Below are positions 6,919-12,895 of a stretch of 17,094 nt of DNA, piece by piece (positions within the stretch are counted from its first letter, which is position 1; the number at the start of each line of letters is the position of its first letter). The position numbers and the translations under genes were made by a program. Origin of the DNA: WS-9 sp036274595 (GTDB lineage: Bacteria > Eisenbacteria > RBG-16-71-46 > SZUA-252); NCBI GenBank assembly GCA_036274595.1, contig DASUFL010000017.1, forward strand, positions 1 to 17,094, read 5' to 3'. Under the pieces are notes generated by a model, which was not told where the DNA came from, made no database searches, and saw only the letters and a list, made by a program, of their open reading frames with translations.

Positions 6919-9214
6919 GGGCTTCCATTCCCTCGAAGGCGCGCTGGATGATTTCGGCGGAACGCTTGACACGTTCTTTAGTTATCGGCGTCTCCCACGT
7001 CGTCCATGAGTAGGATGCCTGGGGCGGTGTCTTGATCGTAAGTTCCTCGTCCACAGTGCTTTGGATCGATCCGGCCGGCCCCAGGAGGAAGACCTCGGCG
7101 GGCTTCACGGGCTTGGCATAGGCCAGGGTCGGCCCCAGCGAATCGGGGCGGAAGCAGGCGGCCGTCGTGGCCCAGGCGAGAAAGCCGATGCCCGGCGTCT
7201 GCGTCGTCTCGATGTCCGGCGTTCCATCCTTGTCGTCGAGAGCGGCGCGGGACGAGGGATCGCCGACAACGAGGCCCCACGGGATCGCGATCTCCGCCGT
7301 GGTCCCCAGCGAATCGAAGGCGCACTCGAGCCGCCCCCAATCGAAGTACTTCGCCGGAAAGAACGTGCCGTTCCGCGCGACGCGCTCGCGGTTCGTCTCC
7401 ACGACGAGCGGAACGTACGCGCCCGCGTCGTTCGCCACGGGCCGGGCCGGCGCGCGGCCGCGCCGCCGCCAGTCGCGCCCGTCCCATTCCCTCATGAAGG
7501 ACGAGAAGTTCATCGCGCGATCCTGGTAGAGCTCCGCGCTGCCGCGCGGGCTGCCCTTGCTCGGAGGCGTGACCAGGAGCGCGAGCTCGGCGCCTCGGGA
7601 CCACGAGACGGGAAGCGGCTGCGGAAGACGACGGTCGCCGCGCGCGGGATCGAGCACGTCGAGCGAGACTCCGAACGTGCGCACGGCCGGGCGATGCGGC
7701 GCGACGTCGAGCCGCAGATAGAGCGAGGCTTGATCGGACGTGACATAGAGGGCGCGAAGCGGAGCTCCGCCCAGGACGGCGTCGGATGCCGCGTAGGGCG
7801 AAATCCCGCTCCAGTCGTCGATCGCGCCGTCGATGCGAACGGGCGGGGGAGGGTCGAACGCCAGGAGACCGTAGTTCTCCTCGGGGTCGAGACGGTTCAG
7901 CCAGAGTGGATCGCGATCGCGCGGGCGCTCGCTCCGCTCGACGAGCCAGTTCACCTTGTACCACTCATCGAAGAGCGAGAACAGCAGCGATCCCGATGCG
8001 CCCGACTCGGCGATGTCCTCGAGGAGCCGGACGTCATCCTGCCCCTGCTGGACCTCGGTGGCGCCGCCGTGGTGGATGCCCTGCGGCTGCTGGTGCGCGA
8101 CCCCGCGGCTCGTCGGCACGCCGTACTCCCCGATCAGGAGCGGGATCCCGCGTGTGTGCGCCTTGAGGTCCGCGAGATAGCCCGCGAACGAGCAGGCGCC
8201 GTGGCGGTCGCGGAACGCCTGGTAGCCCGGGTCGAGATTCATGAAGTCGGGGTAGTAGGGATACGCATGGTAGTTCGCGAAGTAGCCGAGGAAGCCCGAC
8301 GTGAGCGTGGCGGAATCGACCGGCACGAGATGCGACGGATCCACGGAATAGGCGTCCTCGTCATGCTCCGATTCGCCGCCGCCCCGCTCGGTCTCCGTCG
8401 GATGGCGCATGGGATCCAGCGTGGGCCAGTTCACGAACGAGACCGCGTGCGCTCGCGCGTAGTGGACCCGTTCGTAGGACACGGTGAGATCGCAGACGCG
8501 GCCGAGCCACGCTTCCATCGCCGTGCCCTGCTCGACCTGGAACCGAGTGCCCGAAAATTCGGTGATGTCCGGATGGAGCCGCTGCGTCTCGCGCACGGCG
8601 TAGGGCTCCCATTCGCGGCCGATGAGCCACCCCGCGAGCCATGGGGAGACGTCCGCCTCGTAGCGTCCCGAGGCGTGCCCCGGCCGCTCGTCGACGATCG
8701 CGTTCCCGTGCACCGCGTCGATGGCGAGCCGCAGCTCGTTCTCGAATCCCCGCGTGAAGGATTCGTCCCAGAAGTCGTTCCCGTCCGGCAGCTCGGTCCA
8801 GACTTCCTGGAAGAGCCAGATGGGATCGTTCGGATGCGCTTCGTTCTCCTCGCGCAGCGCTTCGTAGAAGCGCGGCGGATGGAGCGCGTACAGGCGGATC
8901 GAGTTCGCGTGCATCGAGCGCGCGAACCGGAGCCAGCGCCGATAGTCTTCCTTCGTGATCGCGAACTCGCCCGGGTAGTGCCCCGGAGGGGCGGCGCCCA
9001 GGTTGAGTCCGCGAAAGAACACGGTTCGGGAGCCGGAGGGTGTCGCGATCTCGAACCGGTCCCCGCGTGCGAGCACCGCGCGGGGCGGCGGGGACGGAAT
9101 GGGCGCGCGGGGATCCCGGATGGTCTTCCAAGGGCGCGGCCCGGCGTCTCCCGCGAGAGCGGGAAGGGCGCAGCCCAGGATCAGGACGGGGACCAGGATG
9201 TCGCGCAGCCGCAT
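6875..9214 (-). CDS. Secreted glycoside-hydrolase-like (clan GH-A type) protein with CBM9/DOMON-like domain
   Basis: This 779-residue protein has a signal peptide (residues 1-22, MRLRDILVPVLILGCALPALAG). The N-terminal half (about 60-425) reads as a GH-A TIM barrel. It has FFRGLNLG (66-73), SIRLYALHP (105-113, a strand with active-site character), GREWEP (199-204, candidate acid/base Glu201 or Glu203), LLIGEYGVP (359-367, candidate nucleophile Glu363) and FDEWYKVNW late in the barrel. Residues about 458-700 resemble a CBM9/DOMON-type sugar-binding sandwich (IDGAIDDWSG, then ALYVTSDQASLYLRLDV). The ATG has GGGAGA 6 bases upstream. It heads the cluster with the barrel, HEAT and synthase genes, so it probably trims or processes the polymer in the periplasm or outside, as PgaB and BcsZ do. 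I cannot assign a GH family number, and the catalytic residues are inferred from motif position only. Confidence 0.78.
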   Translation of the reverse strand: MRLRDILVPVLILGCALPALAGDAGPRPWKTIRDPRAPIPSPPPRAVLARGDRFEIATPSGSRTVFFRGLNLGAAPPGHYPGEFAITKEDYRRWLRFARSMHANSIRLYALHPPRFYEALREENEAHPNDPIWLFQEVWTELPDGNDFWDESFTRGFENELRLAIDAVHGNAIVDERPGHASGRYEADVSPWLAGWLIGREWEPYAVRETQRLHPDITEFSGTRFQVEQGTAMEAWLGRVCDLTVSYERVHYARAHAVSFVNWPTLDPMRHPTETERGGGESEHDEDAYSVDPSHLVPVDSATLTSGFLGYFANYHAYPYYPDFMNLDPGYQAFRDRHGACSFAGYLADLKAHTRGIPLLIGEYGVPTSRGVAHQQPQGIHHGGATEVQQGQDDVRLLEDIAESGASGSLLFSLFDEWYKVNWLVERSERPRDRDPLWLNRLDPEENYGLLAFDPPPPVRIDGAIDDWSGISPYAASDAVLGGAPLRALYVTSDQASLYLRLDVAPHRPAVRTFGVSLDVLDPARGDRRLPQPLPVSWSRGAELALLVTPPSKGSPRGSAELYQDRAMNFSSFMREWDGRDWRRRGRAPARPVANDAGAYVPLVVETNRERVARNGTFFPAKYFDWGRLECAFDSLGTTAEIAIPWGLVVGDPSSRAALDDKDGTPDIETTQTPGIGFLAWATTAACFRPDSLGPTLAYAKPVKPAEVFLLGPAGSIQSTVDEELTIKTPPQASYSWTTWETPITKERVKRSAEIIQRAFEGMEAREASRTQKVDVDRP

Positions 9215-9292
9215 GGAGATTCTCCCGATGGGGTATTCGGGAACGATCGGCAGCTCAGGCCCCGTTCTGCAGGGTGTGCCGCTCCGCGCGGC
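9215..9292 (-). other. Gap between HAD gene and hydrolase gene
   Basis: These 78 bases hold a short hairpin just after the HAD stop codon (9278-9292: 5-base arms GCCGC and GCGGC around a 5-base loop, no T-run) and the hydrolase ribosome binding site (GGGAGA before the ATG at 9214). I see no convincing -35/-10 pair, so whether the polysaccharide cluster has its own promoter or reads through from upstream is open. Confidence 0.4.
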
Positions 9293-9979
9293 TCACGGAA
9301 AGATCGCCCGGAGCGCGGCCTCGTGGTCCTCGAAGGAGTCGAGGAGCGCGTCCGGATCGCACGCGGCCAGCGCTTCCTTGCTGATCGAGCCGGTCGCGAC
9401 CGCGACGGCGCGCGCGCCGATGGCGCGGGCGCAGGCGATGTCCTTCGGCGTGTCGCCGATGACCGTCGTCTCGGATCCGGAGAACGCCCTGCCGGAGAGC
9501 GCGCGCGCCTTCTCGAGCGCGATCTGCGCGAGGACGGCGCGATTCTCGTGGTCGTCCCCGAAGGCGCCGAAGCGGAAGTAGGGCTCGAGGTTCCAGCGCC
9601 GCAGCTTGAGCTGGGCGCCCCGGAGCACGTTGCCGGTCAAGAGGCCCACGAGCACGCTGTCGAGCTTGTTGAGCCGCTCGAGCAGCTCCCGGACGCCGGG
9701 ATAGAGGTGCGCGTCCTGATGCTCCCGGACCTCCACCGCGAGTAGCTCTACGTAGCGGCGCAGGCATTCGTCGCGTCGGGCCAGGATGGTGCGCTCGTCG
9801 ACGCCGGCAAGCCGCATGATCTCCGTCACGCACTCCGGATCGGTCATGCCCGCGAAGCGAAAGCCCTCGATGGGACCGGAGGTCTGGTAGGTGTCGCGGA
9901 GGGCTCGGGCAAAGGCGATCTTGGCCGCGATGCCGTCCCGTAAGAGCGTACCGTCGATGTCGAAGAGGATGAGTCGCAT
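9293..9979 (-). CDS. HAD-superfamily hydrolase (phosphoglycolate-phosphatase-like)
   Basis: This is a cytoplasmic Mg-dependent phosphatase of 228 residues, a usual length for the Gph/PGMB-like subfamily with a helical cap. Motif I is DIDGT at residues 7-11 (nucleophile Asp7, acid/base Asp9), motif II is LLTGN (Thr115), motif III is probably Lys125, and motif IV is GDTPKD (175-180, Mg-binding Asp176 and Asp180). The cap domain lies at about 15-85. The substrate cannot be read from the sequence. The ATG at 9979 is forced: DIDGT starts only six residues later and an in-frame TGA lies 24 bases upstream. No Shine-Dalgarno precedes it. Instead a 9-bp hairpin touches the start codon. It lies between pilT and the hydrolase gene on the same strand and may be unrelated to both. 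Confidence 0.88.
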   Translation of the reverse strand: MRLILFDIDGTLLRDGIAAKIAFARALRDTYQTSGPIEGFRFAGMTDPECVTEIMRLAGVDERTILARRDECLRRYVELLAVEVREHQDAHLYPGVRELLERLNKLDSVLVGLLTGNVLRGAQLKLRRWNLEPYFRFGAFGDDHENRAVLAQIALEKARALSGRAFSGSETTVIGDTPKDIACARAIGARAVAVATGSISKEALAACDPDALLDSFEDHEAALRAIFP

Positions 9980-10002
9980 GAGGGGCGCAGGGCGCGCCCC
10001 TC
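9980..10002 (-). terminator. GC-rich hairpin abutting the HAD start codon
   Basis: Bases 9980-9988 (gaggggcgc) and 9994-10002 (gcgcccctc) are perfect 9-base inverted arms around a 5-base loop. On the minus strand the structure ends directly before the HAD ATG (9979). It has no T-run. It may be a weak terminator after pilT, or a structure that controls access of ribosomes to the HAD start. Confidence 0.45.
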
Positions 10003-10014
10003 AGACATATCACG

Positions 10015-10028
10015 CGGCCCGAAGGCCG
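10015..10028 (-). terminator. UUCG-tetraloop hairpin right after pilT stop
   Basis: One base after the pilT TGA, the minus strand reads CGGCC TTCG GGCCG: a 5-bp GC stem closed by the extra-stable C(UUCG)G tetraloop. No T-run follows. It could stabilise the pilT mRNA 3' end or act, with the hairpin at 9980-10002, as a factor-independent terminator without a U-tract. Confidence 0.45.
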
Positions 10029-10029
10029 G

Positions 10030-11118
10030 TCAACGCGCGGCGGCCGGCGCTGCTTGAGCCGCGGCCATCCCGCTCTCGAAGAGCTTCGGGTTGGTGGATC
10101 GTGAGAGCGCGGCCTGGGCCGTGATCTTGCCCGAGGTCACGAGATCCTTGAGCGCCTGATCCAGCATCACCATGCCGTCCTTGGCGCCCACCTGCATCAT
10201 GCTCGGGATCTGCGCGGTCTTGCCCTCCCGGATCAGGTTCCGGAGCGCGGACACGCCGACCAGGATCTCGTGCGCGGCGACGCGCCCCTTGCCGTCGGCG
10301 GTCGGGATCAGGGTCTGCGCGACGACTCCCTCGAGCGACTCGCTCAGCATCGTCCGGATCTGTGCCTGGCGGTCGGCGGGGAAGATGTCGACGAGACGGT
10401 CGATGGTCTTGGGCGCCGAGTTCGTGTGGAGCGTGCCGAACACGAGATGTCCCGTCTCCGCGGCGGTGATCGCGAGCGAGGTCGTCTCGAGATCGCGGAG
10501 CTCGCCCACGAGGAGAATGTCCGGATCCTCACGGAGGGCGCCTCGAAGCGCGGCCGCGAAGCTCGTCGTGTGCGCGCCCACCTCGCGCTGGTTGATGAGG
10601 CATCGCTTCCGCTCGTGGACGAACTCGAGCGGGTCTTCGATCGTGATGATGTGCTTGGGGAACGTGGCGTTCACGTAGTCGATCATCGCGGCGAGCGTCG
10701 TCGACTTGCCGCTCCCGGTCGGCCCCGTCACGAGCACGAGTCCGCGCTCCTTCGACGCGAGGTCCCGGAGAATGGCGGGCGCCTTCAGCTCCTCGAGGGT
10801 CGGCACCTTCGTCGCGATGACCCGGAACACGGCGCCGACGCCGCGGCGCTGCTCGAAGTAGTTCGCGCGGAAGCGGGAGAGCCCCGGGATCTCGATGGCG
10901 AAGTCGAGCTCGTGCCGCTCCTCGAAGTCGGCCTTCTGGGCTGGGGTCAGCAAGCCGTAGAGCGCGTCGCGCGTCTCCTTGGGATCGAGCGGGGGCGCCT
11001 GGAACGGAACGATCTCGCCCCGCATGCGCGCCATCGGAGGCGACGCGGTCGAGATGTGGAGGTCGGACGCCTTCGCCTCGACGATCGCCTTGAGGAGCGC
11101 CTGGATGTCGACGGGCAT
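10030..11118 (-). CDS. pilT: Type IV pilus retraction ATPase PilT
   Basis: This hexameric motor ATPase depolymerises type IV pili, powering twitching and DNA uptake. It has 362 residues, slightly longer than the usual 340-350 because of an Ala/Pro-rich tail. The N-terminal PAS-like domain includes SDLHIS (18-23). The RecA-like core has Walker A GPTGSGKST (132-140, Lys138), the Asp box ITIEDPLEFVH (158-168), Walker B ILLVGELRD (201-209, Glu206) and the His box TGHLVFGTLHTNSA (222-235, His224 and His231). The PilT-specific ALRNLIRE motif (291-298; AIRNLIRE in most) marks it as a retraction rather than an extension motor. The ATG at 11118 overlaps the upstream stop (TGATG) with AGGGA 5 bases before it, so it is coupled to the pseudo-ATPase gene. 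No other pilus genes are in the window. Confidence 0.95.
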   Translation of the reverse strand: MPVDIQALLKAIVEAKASDLHISTASPPMARMRGEIVPFQAPPLDPKETRDALYGLLTPAQKADFEERHELDFAIEIPGLSRFRANYFEQRRGVGAVFRVIATKVPTLEELKAPAILRDLASKERGLVLVTGPTGSGKSTTLAAMIDYVNATFPKHIITIEDPLEFVHERKRCLINQREVGAHTTSFAAALRGALREDPDILLVGELRDLETTSLAITAAETGHLVFGTLHTNSAPKTIDRLVDIFPADRQAQIRTMLSESLEGVVAQTLIPTADGKGRVAAHEILVGVSALRNLIREGKTAQIPSMMQVGAKDGMVMLDQALKDLVTSGKITAQAALSRSTNPKLFESGMAAAQAAPAAAR

Positions 11119-12599
11119 CAGCGTCCCTGACCCTTCCAGAGGCGCTCGCGCTCCTCGTCGCTCAAGATCGTGACTTCGAGAATGCCGGCCCGGTGCTCGG
11201 CCTCCTCGGGCTCCGCCCACGCCGAGGAGCCTTCATGGCGCGCGGTCGGCAGCGCGATCATCGCGAACGGACGATCGCGCAGCACGGCGCGCCCGTTCGG
11301 GCTGTCCGCGAGGCGCTGGAGGAGCGCCCTCCCGTCCAGCCATCCCGTGCGGGCGAAGACGAGCCGCCCCACCGCGGCTCCGTCCAGGAGCTCCGCCACG
11401 GAATCGCCGTGAAGGAGGTCGTCCAGCACTATGATGTCCGCGCCGAGACCGACCGCGGCATGACGCCAGTTCACGTTCGAGGGGTCTCCGGCCGGGAACT
11501 GGATCCGGGTCGCTCCCGCGGGATAGGGCGCCGTGGGCCACGGCTCGAAGGCGACGAGGCGGCGCTCGGGCTTCATGGCGAGAGACGCGAGCGAGGCGAG
11601 CACGGTCGAGCCGCCCGCGCGCGGCGGGCCGTACACGATCACGAGCCCCTCCGGACCCTCGACGAATTCGCGAATCTCGCCCTCGCCGAGCGGAGAGAGT
11701 CCGAGCAGCGAGAGATCGGGCGCCAGGGCCCGAGCGGGGTGGAGTCGAAGCACGGTGGTCACGCCGGAGGCGCCGCGCGCGTGGCAGACGCCGACATGCA
11801 CGCGATCGCCGCTCAGGTCGGCCATCACGTGCCCCTGGACCGCGATCTGACCCATCTCCAGATCCGGCGCTCCCAGGTGCGCGAGGCGCGTGCGCAGGTA
11901 GAGCATGGTCTCCGGCTGCTCGACCCCGCGGGGCTCGAGTCCCTTGTCGGTGCGGTAGTGCACGGCGATGCCGCCCTGCTCGGGCACGAAGTGGATCTCC
12001 GACGCACGGTCGTTGCGCGCGGTATAGACGTGATAGAGGAGGAAGGTCGATCCGGAGCGCTCCCAGACCACCCGGTGGCGCTGCTCGCCTCCGGCCGCCA
12101 TCGTGGCCGCCTCGGCCGCGCTCGCGCGCGCGGCGACCGCGTCCCGGGATGGCCGCTCCGGTCCGTAGACATTGTCGAGCACCCGGCGGATCGACCCCTG
12201 GCAGCCGATGACGAGCGATACCGGCATCCCCGCGGCCTGCTCGATCTCCCTCACGGCTTCGGAGTCGGTGGGATCGGACATCGCGATGACCATCTCCTCC
12301 GGGTTCTGGAAGAGAGGCATGGCCTGGATGCGACGAAGGAGCGATTCGGGGAAGCGGCGGACGAGATCCATGTCGGCGGCGCCGGACGCGAGGTCCACAT
12401 ACGGAATACCGAGCTGCTTGGAGAGGGCCCAGCCGATGTTCTCCTCGGTCGTGAAGCCCAACTCGACGAGGCTCTCGCCGATCAGGCGGCCGGTCTCGAG
12501 CTGCTGCTGGAACGCGGCATCCACCTGTTCCGGAGTCACGATCCCGCCGTCGATCAGGATCGACGCCAGGGTCCGCTTCGTCTGACCGGTCTCGCTCAC
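11118..12599 (-). CDS. GspE/PilB-family pseudo-ATPase with MshEN-type N-terminal domain
   Basis: This 493-residue protein is built like a type II secretion or type IV pilus assembly ATPase but is degenerate. Residues about 7-148 form a T2SSE_N/MshEN domain (LASILIDGGIVTPEQVDAAF, then LVELGFTTEENIGWALSKQ), a fold that binds c-di-GMP in MshE. An Ala-rich linker follows, then an N2-like domain with ASEIHFVP (199-206), the equivalent of SDIHIEP. In the RecA-like core, Walker A reads GPPRAGGST (324-332), with Gly330 where lysine belongs. The Asp box is FEPWPT instead of IEDPVE, the Walker B Glu is Asp394 (DIIVLDDLL), and the His box (TLHTNDA) is replaced by RTGWLDG. The zinc-binding cysteines of PilB are absent. 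ATP hydrolysis is therefore unlikely. GTG 12599 is chosen for its AGAGG site; the frame stays open to 12815. It overlaps pilT by one base, which suggests a partner or regulator of that motor. Confidence 0.85.
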   Translation of the reverse strand: MSETGQTKRTLASILIDGGIVTPEQVDAAFQQQLETGRLIGESLVELGFTTEENIGWALSKQLGIPYVDLASGAADMDLVRRFPESLLRRIQAMPLFQNPEEMVIAMSDPTDSEAVREIEQAAGMPVSLVIGCQGSIRRVLDNVYGPERPSRDAVAARASAAEAATMAAGGEQRHRVVWERSGSTFLLYHVYTARNDRASEIHFVPEQGGIAVHYRTDKGLEPRGVEQPETMLYLRTRLAHLGAPDLEMGQIAVQGHVMADLSGDRVHVGVCHARGASGVTTVLRLHPARALAPDLSLLGLSPLGEGEIREFVEGPEGLVIVYGPPRAGGSTVLASLASLAMKPERRLVAFEPWPTAPYPAGATRIQFPAGDPSNVNWRHAAVGLGADIIVLDDLLHGDSVAELLDGAAVGRLVFARTGWLDGRALLQRLADSPNGRAVLRDRPFAMIALPTARHEGSSAWAEPEEAEHRAGILEVTILSDEERERLWKGQGR

Positions 12600-12629
12600 G
12601 AGGCACCTCTGCGTCCGGGGGTTGGGAAT

Positions 12630-12651
12630 CGATTCGGCGCTAGGCGAATCG
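12630..12651. promoter_or_regulatory. Operator-like inverted repeat CGATTCG-N8-CGAATCG
   Basis: Two perfect 7-base inverted arms are separated by 8 bases, about two helical turns overall, which suits a dimeric repressor or activator. A second smaller inverted repeat, GCATG-TGC-CATGC, follows at 12656-12668. They lie 31-69 bases upstream of the pseudo-ATPase start, so they may regulate that operon. The evidence is symmetry and position only. Confidence 0.4.
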
Positions 12652-12818
12652 CAAGGCATGTGCCATGCGTACCCCACGGCATGGCGCGCAGGGGCCTCGG
12701 CCGCCGCCTTGCTCGATTGGGAGGGAACGCGGTGCGAAATGGCGAGTTGAGAAGCAATGGGCGGTGGGTCGCAGACCCTCGCGGGGAGCCCTACGCGGCT
12801 CTCGGGGCGGCGCAATGC

Positions 12819-12847
12819 TTGCCCCTTGCTCGGCCAGCGGTTATTTT
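12819..12847 (+). promoter_or_regulatory. Candidate sigma70-like promoter for the topoisomerase VI operon
   Basis: TTGCCC at 12819-12824 and TATTTT at 12842-12847 are separated by exactly 17 bases. Each matches 4 of 6 consensus positions. TATTTT is part of the only AT-rich patch in this GC-rich gap. Transcription would start near 12854, giving a leader of about 40 bases to the ATG at 12896. Confidence 0.5.
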
Positions 12848-12895
12848 CTGCGCGGTTTCCATGCAGCGCATCGACACCTCACCGGACGGGAGCCC

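Larger units (their letters stand above)
12600..12895. other. Divergent intergenic region between pseudo-ATPase and topoisomerase VI genes
   Basis: These 296 bases separate two operons transcribed away from each other. Open frames from both sides run through them, but they lack family-like sequence and good start sites, so I treat the region as regulatory. It holds the pseudo-ATPase ribosome site (AGAGG, 12606-12610), two inverted repeats (12630-12651 and 12656-12668) and a sigma70-like promoter for the topoisomerase genes (12819-12847). I found no comparable promoter for the minus-strand operon; TTGCGA next to the inverted repeats is the nearest -35-like string. Confidence 0.6.

Noticed and set aside
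9214..9240. Short inverted repeats around the hydrolase ribosome site (GGAGA-A-TCTCC and CCCGA-N8-TCGGG)
   Set aside because: The stems are only 4-5 bp with tight or long loops. This is too weak to claim a regulatory switch.
7061..9745. Very long plus-strand open frame (894 codons) opposite the hydrolase and HAD genes
   Set aside because: It is Arg/Glu/Val-rich with no domain pattern, spans two real genes and a gap, and mirrors GC-rich codon positions of the minus-strand genes. It is a shadow.
12600..12815. Longer N-terminus for the pseudo-ATPase, including an ATG at 12659
   Set aside because: No ribosome site precedes that ATG, the added residues are low complexity, and the MshEN domain begins just after the GTG at 12599, which has AGAGG at 6 bases.
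12818..12825. Octamer CTTGCCCC shared by the topoisomerase promoter and the downstream palindrome
   Set aside because: The same octamer also occurs inside the glycosyltransferase gene near 3202, so the sharing is likely chance.
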